Assembly: GCF_028994805.1 (NCBI RefSeq)
Contig: NZ_JAJQQP010000018.1
Coordinates: 1 to 64,000 of the forward strand
From: Promicromonospora iranensis
GTDB lineage: Bacteria > Actinomycetota > Actinomycetes > Actinomycetales > Cellulomonadaceae
Direction of reading: 5' to 3'
Length of the DNA: 64,000 bases
Under the pieces are notes generated by a model, which saw only the letters and a list, made by a program, of their open reading frames with translations, was not told the DNA's origin and ran no database searches. Positions 9,500-17,269 of the stretch are shown here, piece by piece (within the stretch, counting starts at the first letter, position 1; each line of letters opens with the position of its first letter). A program made the translations under genes and the position numbers.

Positions 9500-10294
9500 C
9501 TAGCGGCCCTGCAGCCGACGGCGGGCCGCCCGCAGCACCAGGCCGAGCACCCACGCGGCGCCGGCCCACGACGCGGTCCGCACGCCACGGCCCGCCGCAC
9601 GCTGCGACCGCCCGCGGAACTCGCGGATGGGCCAGCCCACCTCCTGCGCGTGCCGTCGCAGCCGCAGGTCGGGGTTGATCGGGCACGGGTGTCCCACTGC
9701 CCGCATCATCGGCAGGTCGTTCAGCGAGTCCCCGTACGCGTAGCTCTCGTCGAGGTCGATGTCGTTGACCTCCGCGAGTGTGACGATGGCGTCCGCCTTG
9801 GCCTGGCCGTGCATCAGGTCGCCGTTGAGCCGGCCCGTGTAGAAGCCGTCCTTGTGCTCCGCGATGGTGCCGAGCGCCCCCGTGGCGCCCAGCCGGCGCG
9901 CGATGAGCTGCGCGATCTCCACCGGCGTGGCGGTGATGAGCCAGACCTGGTGGCCCGCAGCGATGTGCTCGTCGAGCAGCCGGCGCGTGCCCGGATAGAT
10001 CCGCAGGGACAGCACGGCGTCCCACACCTCTTCGCCGAGGGTGGCGACCTCCGCGACGGTGCGGCCGGCGATGAGCGACAGGGCGCGGTTGCGCACCTCG
10101 TCGATCTGTTCGCGGTTCTCGCCCCACACCAGGTAGCGCGCCTGGATCAGGGCGAACCTCAGGATGTCCCGCGTACCGAAGAACTTGCGCTGATACGCGG
10201 ACTTGGCCAGGTGAAAGGCGCTCGCACCGCGGATGATCGTGTTGTCGACGTCGAAGAACGCCGCGGTGGCGGACGAGGGGTGCGTCGACGGCAT
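9500..10294 (-). CDS. HAD-superfamily hydrolase, SerB-like (subfamily IB)
   Basis: A 264-residue phosphatase-like protein. Motif I is FFDVDNTII with Asp15 and Asp17; motif II is LITATPVE; the C-terminal motif is AYGDSLNDLPMM. The cap region is helical (ARYLVWGENREQIDEVRNRAL). Basic residues crowd the C-terminus. Substrate is not predictable; actinobacterial relatives are often annotated HAD-IB. The ATG at 10294 is chosen, but a GTG three codons upstream is possible. Confidence 0.88.
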   Translation of the reverse strand: MPSTHPSSATAAFFDVDNTIIRGASAFHLAKSAYQRKFFGTRDILRFALIQARYLVWGENREQIDEVRNRALSLIAGRTVAEVATLGEEVWDAVLSLRIYPGTRRLLDEHIAAGHQVWLITATPVEIAQLIARRLGATGALGTIAEHKDGFYTGRLNGDLMHGQAKADAIVTLAEVNDIDLDESYAYGDSLNDLPMMRAVGHPCPINPDLRLRRHAQEVGWPIREFRGRSQRAAGRGVRTASWAGAAWVLGLVLRAARRRLQGR

Positions 10295-10359
10295 GGAGGT
10301 CACTCTATCCGCGTGCCACGTCGTGCAAGTCACACCGGGCACCCCGGGTCGGCCGGTGA

Positions 10360-10372
10360 TACAACCAGGACG
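10360..10372 (+). promoter_or_regulatory. -10-like hexamer for a leaderless transcript
   Basis: TACAAC (10360-10365) ends six bases before the GTG start at 10372, which places transcription initiation at or next to the start codon. No convincing -35 was seen. Confidence 0.45.
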
Positions 10373-11043
10373 TGACGTACCAGACCAGCACGCGCGAGCG
10401 GGCCACCCTCGCTCGGTTCCTCCACCTTCTGGTGGCCGCGCTGGCCCTCGGTGGCGTCGCCATCGAGCTCGTCACCGCGCTCGTCAGCGGCCCCGGCATC
10501 GCGCCGACCCACGCCGAGCGCATCGTCCGGCTCTTCAGCTACTTCACCATCGAGTCGAACCTGCTGATCGGCGGGGTCTCGCTCGCGCTCGCGGCGGACC
10601 CGCGCCGTGACGGGCCGGTCTTCCGCGTCCTGCGGCTGGATGCGCTGCTGTGCATCGCGGTCACCGGGATCGTCTACAACACGGTGCTGCGCGGCCTCAC
10701 GACGCTGACGCCGTCGGGCGCCGTGGCGAACACGATGCTGCACGTCCTGGCGCCTCTCTTCGCCGTCATCGTCTGGCTGTGGCTCGGGCCGCGGCCCCGC
10801 GTGTCGGCGCGCACCGTGTGGTGGTCCGTCGTCTACCCGATCGCGTGGCTGGTCTACACCTTCCTCCGGGGCGCGGTCACCGGCTGGTACCCGTATCCGT
10901 TCCTCGACGTGAACGTGCTCGGCTACGGCGGCGCGCTGACGAACGCGGCCCTCGTCGCCGTCGTCTTCCTCGCCCTGGCCTGGGGCGTGCGCTGGGTGGA
11001 CGGACGGCTCCCGGACACCGACCGTTCGGTAGGCCGCGCGTGA
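10372..11043 (+). CDS. Pr6Pr family membrane protein
   Basis: A 223-residue protein with about six hydrophobic segments (for example FLHLLVAALALGGVAIELV and LFAVIVWLWLG). RLFSYFTIESNLLIG, YNTVLRGL and WLVYTFLRGAVTGWYPYPFLDV match the Pr6Pr membrane family, whose function is unknown. It starts with GTG close to a -10-like hexamer. It runs in the same direction as the glutaredoxin-like and rex genes but is separated by 14 bases from the first. Confidence 0.85.
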   Translation: MTYQTSTRERATLARFLHLLVAALALGGVAIELVTALVSGPGIAPTHAERIVRLFSYFTIESNLLIGGVSLALAADPRRDGPVFRVLRLDALLCIAVTGIVYNTVLRGLTTLTPSGAVANTMLHVLAPLFAVIVWLWLGPRPRVSARTVWWSVVYPIAWLVYTFLRGAVTGWYPYPFLDVNVLGYGGALTNAALVAVVFLALAWGVRWVDGRLPDTDRSVGRA

Positions 11044-11057
11044 CGTAACCTCGGGTC

Positions 11058-11306
11058 GTGACAAGTCCTGCCGAGGCCCGGGTAGTCCTGTACACGCGCG
11101 CGGCGTGCCATCTGTGTGAGGACGCACGCGCCGTCGTCGTCCAGGTGTGCGCTGGTGCGGGAGCCGGATGGCGCGAGGTCGACATCGACAGCGCGCCCGC
11201 ACTGCGGGAGAAGTACGGGGAATACGTCCCCGTGCTCGAGGTCGACGGCGTCCAGCAAGGGTTCTGGCGCGTGGACGGTGCGCGCCTGGCCCGCCTCCTG
11301 GCATGA
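11058..11306 (+). CDS. Glutaredoxin-like thiol-redox protein
   Basis: An 82-residue thioredoxin-fold protein with the redox pair Cys17-His-Leu-Cys20 after RVVLYTRAAC, and the cis-Pro motif YVPVLEVDG. Similar DUF836/glutaredoxin proteins commonly precede rex in actinobacteria. The GTG start is six bases after TAACCT (11046-11051), again a leaderless arrangement. Confidence 0.88.
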   Translation: MTSPAEARVVLYTRAACHLCEDARAVVVQVCAGAGAGWREVDIDSAPALREKYGEYVPVLEVDGVQQGFWRVDGARLARLLA

Positions 11307-11366
11307 TCGTCCCGGCAGTGTGTGCGTACGCCCGCGACACAGTGGTCGCGGGGAGGGGAGCAGCAC

Positions 11367-12014
11367 GTGGTCGAACTCAGTGACGGGACAGTTCCGGCAG
11401 CAACCGTAGGGAGGCTGCCGTACTACCTGCGCGCCCTGCGGGACCTCGCGGCCGAGGGGGTCGCACTCACCTCCTCGACGGAGCTCGCCGAACGCTCGGG
11501 CGTGAGCTCGGCGCAGCTGCGCAAGGACCTGTCGTACCTGGGTTCGTTCGGCACGCGCGGCGTGGGGTACGACGTCGAGTCGCTCGCCTCGTACATCACC
11601 GTCGCCCTGGGCCTCGAGACGGAGCACCGGCTCGCGATCGTCGGCATCGGCAACCTCGGGCACGCCCTCGCGAACTACTCCGGTTACGCGACGCGCGGCT
11701 TCCAGGTGGTCGCCCTGCTCGACGCCTCGCCCGACGTCGTGGGCACCCGCGTGGCCGGCGTGACCGTGGAGCACGTGCGCGGCGTGGCGGAGGTGATCCA
11801 GCGCGAGCGGGTCACGATGGTGGTGCTCGCGCTGCCCGGTCACGTGGCGCAGGACGTGGCCGACGCCGTGGTGGCCACGGGTGTGCGCGAGATCCTCAGC
11901 TTTGCGCCGGTCGCGCTCCAGGTGCCGGACGACGTGGTGGTGCGCTCGGTCGACGTCGGTGGCGAGCTGCAGATCCTGGCGTTCCACGCGGCGACGCGGG
12001 CCGCGGCGGTCTGA
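11367..12014 (+). CDS. rex: Redox-sensing transcriptional repressor Rex
   Basis: A 215-residue NADH/NAD+ sensor. The N-terminal winged helix (LTSSTELAERSGVSSAQLRKDLSYLGSFG, residues about 35-62) binds DNA; the Rossmann motif GIGNLGHAL at 93-101 binds the nucleotide; the C-terminal domain-swap helix follows. GTG at 11367 is chosen because GGGGAGGGG lies a few bases upstream; the frame opens earlier at 11322. Rex typically represses complex I and cytochrome bd genes when NADH is low, and a matching operator stands at 47004-47021. Unlike many actinobacteria, hemA does not follow. Confidence 0.95.
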   Translation: MVELSDGTVPAATVGRLPYYLRALRDLAAEGVALTSSTELAERSGVSSAQLRKDLSYLGSFGTRGVGYDVESLASYITVALGLETEHRLAIVGIGNLGHALANYSGYATRGFQVVALLDASPDVVGTRVAGVTVEHVRGVAEVIQRERVTMVVLALPGHVAQDVADAVVATGVREILSFAPVALQVPDDVVVRSVDVGGELQILAFHAATRAAAV

Positions 12015-12152
12015 GGGTCCGAGCCTGGGCTATCTGGACGGGCTGGGCTGAAGTCGCCCGGATCGGCTGGGCTCAAGGGGGCTGGACGGGCTGGGCTGGT
12101 GGGGTCGGTTTGTTGCGTGTCGGGCGGCGCCTTGAGTTCGGTCGATTGCACG

Positions 12153-12216
12153 ACTTCGGTCCCTTGCTTTGAGATCGGTCGTTTGATGGACCGATCTCAG
12201 TGCAAAGGACCGAAGT
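12153..12216. terminator. 28-bp-arm hairpin downstream of rex
   Basis: Arms 12153-12180 and 12189-12216 pair over 28 bp with three mismatches around an 8-base loop. The phrase GTTCGGTCNNTTGCA appears on both sides (12136-12150 and 12223-12237), so the hairpin is embedded in its own direct repeats. It is the likely terminator of rex. Confidence 0.75.
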
Positions 12217-12329
12217 CGGTGAGTTCGGTCCCTTGCACGAGAGCGCCGTGCTGACCTGGCAGAACAGTGCTGACCTGGTGTCGCGTCGTGCGGCCTCCCG
12301 GGCTGCACAGGGACACCTCTCCTGACTTT

Positions 12330-12344
12330 GGTTCAGCAGGCCGT
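12330..12344. repeat. Partial GGTTCAGCAGGCC element
   Basis: Fifteen bases are identical to 13860-13874, the left arm of the hairpin next to yceI. The right arm is degraded here (only GGCTGAAC at 12424-12431 resembles it). Together with the yceI tail copy that follows, it looks like a decayed duplicate of the yceI terminator region. Confidence 0.6.
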
Positions 12345-12454
12345 CGGAGAGCCGCGGCGGCGCACAGATACACAGGCGCTCTGCTGCTTTGCTGACCCTC
12401 GCCTCGGTGCGCTCTGCCGTGTCGGGGCTGAACGATCAGTGGGGGGTTGACTTG

Positions 12455-12522
12455 GGGTCAGGCCTTGGCGATCGCGCTGACGTCCAGGGTGATCTTGATC
12501 TTGTCGCCCACCAGGAGGCCGC
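12455..12522 (-). pseudogene. Duplicated 3' end of yceI
   Basis: This 68-base stretch matches 13940-14007 at 66 positions and contains the last 17 codons of yceI plus its stop (reading VGDKIKITLDVSAIAKA). No start or upstream yceI sequence accompanies it; the sequence diverges immediately beyond 12522. It is a remnant of a duplication or an excision scar, not a gene. Confidence 0.85.
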
Positions 12523-12598
12523 GGCGCTCTGAACCCTGCGGGCGCGGGCGGGTCCGTGCTGCTAGACATGGCCGTGCTGATCTGCTGATGTACTGGCT

Positions 12599-13855
12599 GT
12601 GACGGACCGGAGGGCCCGAGTGAGCGACGAATGGCATCCGAGAATCGGTCGCCCGAGGTTGTCGGGTGTCTCCGCGCACCGCCTGTCGACGGTCGGCGAC
12701 TGGCTGCTGTGGCCTGGTATGGCCTGCCTCGTCCTGGCGCTGGTCCTGCTCTGGGGCGTCGACCAACCGTTGCCGGCGGGCCTGGTCGCCGTGCCCGGGA
12801 TCGTGGGCGTGACCACCGGGCGAGTCGTCCTCAGCGTCGCAAGCACGCGGGAGGCGAGGGAACGCGCGGCGGGCTACGTCACGCGGATCCGCGGGACGGG
12901 ACCCGCCGACGTCGAGCACGTCGACCCCCAGACCGGCCGGCTCGTCAGCTTCGCCGGTGAGGACCTGACGGGCGCCGAGCGTCGGTCCCGCGTCGAGGCG
13001 GTCCGCGCCGACGCCAGGCGCGGCGTCCTCGGTACCCGGGAGCCGGACAGGACGCCCTCCGTGGTCGACGATGGTGCGGCGGCAGGGGACGAGGCCCTTT
13101 TCGCCGGGCACCCCAGGACCTTCGTCACGCTGCCGGGGACCGTGCGCCTGGGGGTGATGTGGGGGTTGCTCCTCGTCGTCGGGGCCCCGCTGGGGTTGGT
13201 CACCGCCGTGTTCGTCGCCGCAGAGGCGGCGGCGACGCGCTCCGCGGCCACGATCGTTCTCCGCGTGGTGCTGGTGGGAGCGGTCGTCGGGGCGGTCGTG
13301 CTCGTCGTCTCGATGCGCAGGGCCGATGCCGTCCTGGTGGACGGTGAGGGCCCGATCGCCCGGAGAACCGTGCTGACCATCTGGATCATGGTGTTCGCCA
13401 TGGCCCTGGTCACGGCCGGCGGCTTCGTGTACTGCACCGTCGAGAACGGGGGGCTGGCACGGCTCGAGTCGGACGGCGTCCGGGTCACGGCCCACGACGC
13501 GGAGGTCAGGGCAAGGCCTCGCACGGGAAGCCTCGTACGGGCCGTCGTCGACTACGGCGACGGCCGTCGGCAGGTTCGCCTGGACTACGACCGGAACCCC
13601 GATACGCCTACCGGGTCTCAGTCCACCTGGACGGACGCACCCGCGCCGTACGACGGCACGTTCATCGTGCTGTACGACCCTGACGATCCCGACTTCGTCG
13701 TCGCGGAGACCGACATCGCCGGCGCGGGGCCGGGTGTCATGGCTGCGGACCTCGGCCGCGCGGCGGGGATGTCCGCCCTGTGGGGTGTCCCGTGGTTCCT
13801 GGCCTGGATGGTGCTGGTCCGCCGCGCCCGGCGTCCGGCCGGCGAACGCTCCTGA
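12599..13855 (+). CDS. Predicted membrane protein, DUF3592-like
   Basis: A 418-residue protein of unknown function. Hydrophobic segments occur at about 34-50, 58-70, 185-215, 220-240, 260-285 and near the C-terminus (AAGMSALWGVPWFLAWMVLV). The soluble part between the last segments (residues about 300-385) contains VDYGDGRRQVRLDYD and FIVLYDPDDPDFVVAETD, which resembles the DUF3592 extracytoplasmic domain. The gene is bracketed by the two copies of the yceI tail, so it may have been acquired or trapped there. It starts with GTG; another GTG lies 21 bases later. Confidence 0.65.
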   Translation: MTDRRARVSDEWHPRIGRPRLSGVSAHRLSTVGDWLLWPGMACLVLALVLLWGVDQPLPAGLVAVPGIVGVTTGRVVLSVASTREARERAAGYVTRIRGTGPADVEHVDPQTGRLVSFAGEDLTGAERRSRVEAVRADARRGVLGTREPDRTPSVVDDGAAAGDEALFAGHPRTFVTLPGTVRLGVMWGLLLVVGAPLGLVTAVFVAAEAAATRSAATIVLRVVLVGAVVGAVVLVVSMRRADAVLVDGEGPIARRTVLTIWIMVFAMALVTAGGFVYCTVENGGLARLESDGVRVTAHDAEVRARPRTGSLVRAVVDYGDGRRQVRLDYDRNPDTPTGSQSTWTDAPAPYDGTFIVLYDPDDPDFVVAETDIAGAGPGVMAADLGRAAGMSALWGVPWFLAWMVLVRRARRPAGERS

Positions 13856-13859
13856 CAGC

Positions 13860-13922
13860 GGTTCAGCAGGCCGTGGGCGACCGTGTCCCGGGGGATTCCG
13901 GTCGCCCCTGGCCTGCTGAACC
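13860..13922. terminator. Two-tier hairpin between convergent membrane-protein gene and yceI
   Basis: The outer 13-bp arms (GGTTCAGCAGGCC 13860-13872 and its complement 13910-13922) are perfect. An inner 8-bp stem pairs GGGCGACC (13875-13882) with GGTCGCCC (13900-13907). It can serve both convergent genes. The outer arm is the GTTCAGCAGG element also found at 12330 and 30023. Confidence 0.8.
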
Positions 13923-13942
13923 AGGATCAGGATCTGCGCGGG

Positions 13943-14494
13943 TCAGGCCTTGGCGATGGCGCTGACGTCCAGGGTGATCTTGATCTTGTCGCCCACCAGG
14001 AAGCCGCCGGTCTCCAGCGAGGCGTTCCAGGTCAGGCCGAACTCCTTGCGGTTGATCTCGAGCGAGGCCTCGAAACCGGCGCGGTCGTTGCCGAACGGGT
14101 CCTTGGCGGTGCCGGCGAACTCGGTCTCCAGCTCGACGCCCTTGGTGACGCCGTTGATGGTCAGGTCGCCCGAGATGATGTACGCGTCGCCGTCGGGGCG
14201 GATCGTGGTGGAGGCGAAGGTCCAGGCCGGGTTCTCCTCGGCGTGCCAGAAGTCGGCGCTCTTCAGGTGGCCGTCGCGACCGGCGTCGCCCGTGTTGACC
14301 GACTGCGCGTCCAGCTCGGCCGTGACGCTCGACGACTCGAGGTCGTCGCCGACCGTGATGGTGCCGGAGGAGACGCCGATCGTGCCGCGCACCTTCGCGA
14401 TACCTGCGTGCCGGACCGAGAAGGCGGCGGTGGTGTGCGAGGGGTCGAGGTCGTAGGTGCCGGTGGTGAGTCCGGCGGGGAGCGGGGTAGCCAT
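13943..14494 (-). CDS. YceI family lipocalin-like protein
   Basis: A 183-residue single-domain protein. TGTYDLDPSHTTAAFSVRHAGIAKVRG at the start, GDLTINGVTKGVELETEF in the middle and the final KIKITLDVSAIAKA are typical of YceI proteins, which bind polyisoprenoid-like lipids in a beta-barrel. No signal peptide is seen, so it is probably cytoplasmic, as often in actinobacteria. AAGGAG precedes the ATG. It is divergent from a MarR gene with an operator between them. Its 3' end is duplicated at 12455-12522. A link to quinone or isoprenoid handling would be inference only. Confidence 0.92.
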   Translation of the reverse strand: MATPLPAGLTTGTYDLDPSHTTAAFSVRHAGIAKVRGTIGVSSGTITVGDDLESSSVTAELDAQSVNTGDAGRDGHLKSADFWHAEENPAWTFASTTIRPDGDAYIISGDLTINGVTKGVELETEFAGTAKDPFGNDRAGFEASLEINRKEFGLTWNASLETGGFLVGDKIKITLDVSAIAKA

Positions 14495-14532
14495 GAGAGA
14501 GGACTCCTTGGTGATTCGGCGTTCAGGACGGA

Positions 14533-14550
14533 TAGTTGAGAGATCAACTA
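14533..14550. promoter_or_regulatory. Putative MarR operator in the yceI-marR divergent region
   Basis: TAGTTGA-GAGA-TCAACTA is a perfect 7-bp inverted repeat with a 4-base spacer, a usual size for MarR sites. It lies 39 bases before yceI and 80 bases before marR, so one regulator could control both genes. Confidence 0.65.
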
Positions 14551-14629
14551 GTCACGATGAGGTCCAACATAGCGGGTCCCGTAACGTATTCCCAGAGGTG
14601 TCGGAGCAGGCACGAAGGTGGTGGGCAGC

Positions 14630-15142
14630 ATGGCAACAGAGACGGTCGAGCAGCAGGACATCTGGTTGACCGAGGAGCAGCAGGGCTCGTGGAGGCACTA
14701 TCTCGAGGGCACGGCGCGCTTCGTCGAGGCGCTCAGCGCGGTCCACGACCGGACCCTCGACCTCTCGCTCGGCGAGTACAGCCTGCTGGTGCAGCTGTCG
14801 GAGGCGCCGGAGCTCACGATGCGGATGTCCACGCTCGCCGACGGCCTGGTGCTGTCGCGCAGCCGGCTCACCCACACCGTCGCGCGCATGGAGTCGCGGG
14901 GGCTGGTCGAGCGCCGCGCCGCCGAGGGCGACCGGCGGGGCGTGAACTGCACGATGACCGACGCCGGCCGTGCGGTCCTGGAAGCGGCAGCGCCCGGCCA
15001 TGTCGCGGCTGTGCGCCGGATCATGGTCGAGGCGCTGGAGCCGGAGGAGTTCGCGATGCTCGGCCGCATCATGGCCAAGGTCGCGGAGTCCTCGAAGCTC
15101 TCGGGCGGCACGGAGGAGGGTCTGACGGCCCACTGCGACTAG
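14630..15142 (+). CDS. MarR family transcriptional regulator
   Basis: A 170-residue winged-helix regulator. The MarR core is recognisable: LSLGEYSLLVQLSEAPELTMRMSTLADGLVLSRSRLTHTVARMESRGLVERR (helix-turn-helix and recognition helix), then the wing DRRGVNCTMTDAGRAVLE. No cysteine is placed as in OhrR, so the signal is unclear. The ATG at 14630 is preferred to the GTG at 14618 because GAAGGTGG lies at a suitable distance. It likely represses yceI and itself through the site at 14533-14550. Confidence 0.9.
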   Translation: MATETVEQQDIWLTEEQQGSWRHYLEGTARFVEALSAVHDRTLDLSLGEYSLLVQLSEAPELTMRMSTLADGLVLSRSRLTHTVARMESRGLVERRAAEGDRRGVNCTMTDAGRAVLEAAAPGHVAAVRRIMVEALEPEEFAMLGRIMAKVAESSKLSGGTEEGLTAHCD

Positions 15143-15219
15143 CGGCCGGCCCTGCGCCATGACGTAATCCACACGCCCCAGGTCACCGGCACCCAGGGTC
15201 GGGTGGGAGACTGGGCGCC

Positions 15220-15864
15220 ATGGTTTCCACGACGGTTCACCTGCTGCGTCACGGCGAGGTGTACAACCCCGACGGTGTCCTGTACGGGCGGCTGCCTGGC
15301 TACCGCCTCTCCGACCGTGGTCAGGCGATGGCCAAGATCGTCGCCGACCACCTCACCAGCACCGGCCGGGACGTCACCCGGGTGGTGGCCTCACCGCTGC
15401 AGCGCGCGCAGGAGACCGCCGCCCCGCTGGCGGAGGGCTTCGGGCTGGAGCTTGCCACGGACGACCGGGTCATCGAGGCCGAGAACCGCTTCGAGGGCCT
15501 GCCCGTCGGCCACGGCGGCGGCGCGCTCCGGAGCCCGCGCAACTGGCCGTACATGTGGAACCCGTTCCGTCCCTCGTGGGGCGAGCCGTACACGCAGCAG
15601 GTCGAGCGCATGCGCAGCGCCGTCGAGGACGCGCGCCGGGCGGCCGAAGGGCACGAGATCGTGCTGGTCAGCCACCAGCTCCCGGTGTGGCTCACCCGTC
15701 GCTCGTTCGAGGGTGGCCAGCTCTGGCACGACCCCCGTAACCGCCAGTGCAACCTCGCCTCCCTGACGTCCCTGCACTTCGAGGACGACCGGTTCGTCGG
15801 CCTCCACTACACGGAGCCCGCAGCGGAGCTCTATGACGGCGCGAGCAAGGTTGCCGGCGCGTGA
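15220..15864 (+). CDS. Histidine phosphatase family protein
   Basis: A 214-residue phosphoglycerate-mutase-like protein with the catalytic LLRHGEVYNPDG motif near the N-terminus, SDRGQAMAKIVADHL, and the second histidine in IVLVSHQLPVWL. In actinobacteria this gene commonly heads the ccs/res cytochrome maturation operon; the reason is not known. Its stop overlaps the next start. Confidence 0.9.
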   Translation: MVSTTVHLLRHGEVYNPDGVLYGRLPGYRLSDRGQAMAKIVADHLTSTGRDVTRVVASPLQRAQETAAPLAEGFGLELATDDRVIEAENRFEGLPVGHGGGALRSPRNWPYMWNPFRPSWGEPYTQQVERMRSAVEDARRAAEGHEIVLVSHQLPVWLTRRSFEGGQLWHDPRNRQCNLASLTSLHFEDDRFVGLHYTEPAAELYDGASKVAGA

Positions 15865-16460
15865 TGCGGGGAAAGACCTTCCGGGTCGTGCGGTGGATCT
15901 TCGCAGTCGGCATCGTCATCGGCCTGGTGGCCGCCCTCGCCGGGTGCACTCCTGAGGAGTCCGGTGCCGGCGACGTCGTCGGGCAGGGGTACGTCTCCGG
16001 CGACGGGTCGGTGCAGACGTACGACGCCGGTGAGCGCAAGGGTCCGGTGGCCATCGCGGGCACCGACTTCGAGGGCGAGGACGTCGACACCGTCGACTGG
16101 GCCGGTGACGTGGTCGTCGTGAACACCTGGTACGCCGCGTGCGCCCCGTGCCGCGCCGAGGCTCCCGACCTCGTGGACCTGGCCGGCTCCAAGGACGGCG
16201 TGCAGTTCCTCGGCATCAACACCGAGGACGCCGCCGGCGCCGCCCAGGCGTTCCAGCGCACCTTCGAGGTGCCCTACCCGAGCATCGAGGACCGCACCGG
16301 CACCGTGATCGCCGGCCTGAACGGCGTCGTGCCGCTGCAGGCGGTGCCGACCACCGTGGTGCTGGACCAGGAGGGCTACGTGGCCGCGCGGGTCATCGGT
16401 CAGGTGGAGGGCTCGACGCTCGAGGCGCTGATCGACGACGTGCTGGCGGAGGCCGCCTGA
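15864..16460 (+). CDS. TlpA/ResA-like thiol-disulfide lipoprotein
   Basis: A 198-residue membrane-anchored thioredoxin-fold protein. The N-terminal segment ends in lipobox LAGC with Cys28. The active site Cys93-Ala-Pro-Cys96 lies in VVVNTWYAACAPCRAEAP. It probably reduces apocytochrome c thiols or the heme-ligation intermediates, fed with electrons by CcdA. The ATG at 15864 overlaps the phosphatase stop; a GTG one codon earlier is possible. Confidence 0.92.
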   Translation: MRGKTFRVVRWIFAVGIVIGLVAALAGCTPEESGAGDVVGQGYVSGDGSVQTYDAGERKGPVAIAGTDFEGEDVDTVDWAGDVVVVNTWYAACAPCRAEAPDLVDLAGSKDGVQFLGINTEDAAGAAQAFQRTFEVPYPSIEDRTGTVIAGLNGVVPLQAVPTTVVLDQEGYVAARVIGQVEGSTLEALIDDVLAEAA

Positions 16461-17269
16461 TGCTGCCCGGCACTGTCGCGTCCGCCGTCGGTGACGGGCT
16501 CGCCGTCACCGCGTTCAGCGGGTCGCTGCTCCTCGCGGTGCCCGTGGCGGCGCTGGCGGGCCTCGTGTCCTTCGCCTCGCCGTGCGTGCTGCCGCTCGTG
16601 CCGGGGTACATCGGCTATGTGAGCGGCATGGCCGCCGCCTCCATGAACGCCACCGCCGAGGGCGGGGCCGTGGGGACGCGCGTCAAGCCCGTGCGCTCCC
16701 GCGTCGTCGGCGGCGTGGCCCTGTTCGTGCTCGGCTTCACCGCCGTGTTCGTCTCGTTCGGTGCCGTGTTCGGCGGCCTCGGCGCCTACCTGGTGCGCTG
16801 GGAGGACGTGATCACCCGTGTGCTCGGCGCGGTGGTCATCCTGCTCGGGCTCGGGTTCCTCGGCGCCGTCCCCTTCCTGCAGCGTGAGGCCCGGTTCCAC
16901 CTGACGCCCCGCGCAGGCCTGTGGGGGGCACCGCTGCTCGGCGTCGTGTTCGGCCTGGGCTGGACCCCCTGCATCGGCCCGACGCTCGCCGCCGTGCAGG
17001 TGCTCGCGATCGACGAGGCGTCCGCCGGCCGCGGCGCGCTGCTCGGTGTCGCCTACTGCATCGGCCTGGGCGTGCCGTTCCTGCTCGTGGCGCTCGGGCT
17101 GCAGAGCTCCGAGCGCATGATGGACTTCCTGCGCCGGCACCGCCTCGCGGCGATGCGCCTCGGCGGGGGCATGCTGGTGCTGGTCGGGCTGCTGCTGGTC
17201 ACGGGGCTGTGGACGCGGCTCACCGGTGCCATGCAGCTGTGGATCGGCGGATTCGAGACGGTGATCTGA
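16460..17269 (+). CDS. ccdA: Cytochrome c biogenesis protein CcdA
   Basis: A 269-residue protein with about six transmembrane segments that carries reducing equivalents across the membrane. The two conserved cysteines are Cys42 (FASPCVLPLVPGYIGYVSG) and Cys171 (GLGWTPCIGPT). It starts within the TGATG overlap with the TlpA-like gene and ends in the same overlap with resB, so the operon is translationally coupled. Confidence 0.94.
   Translation: MLPGTVASAVGDGLAVTAFSGSLLLAVPVAALAGLVSFASPCVLPLVPGYIGYVSGMAAASMNATAEGGAVGTRVKPVRSRVVGGVALFVLGFTAVFVSFGAVFGGLGAYLVRWEDVITRVLGAVVILLGLGFLGAVPFLQREARFHLTPRAGLWGAPLLGVVFGLGWTPCIGPTLAAVQVLAIDEASAGRGALLGVAYCIGLGVPFLLVALGLQSSERMMDFLRRHRLAAMRLGGGMLVLVGLLLVTGLWTRLTGAMQLWIGGFETVI

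Larger units (their letters stand above)
12015..12598. other. Gene-free region rich in repeats
   Basis: No credible gene was found in these 584 bases. The region holds a 17-bp direct repeat (CTGGACGGGCTGGGCTG at 12034-12050 and 12082-12098), a 28-bp-arm hairpin, a copy of the GGTTCAGCAGG element at 12330-12344, and a duplicated 3' end of yceI at 12455-12522. The promoter of the membrane protein gene at 12599 must also be at its right edge. Confidence 0.8.

Noticed and set aside
12034-12237. Repeats downstream of rex as a CRISPR array
   Set aside because: Repeat units differ in length and spacing, there are no regular spacers, and no cas genes are present.
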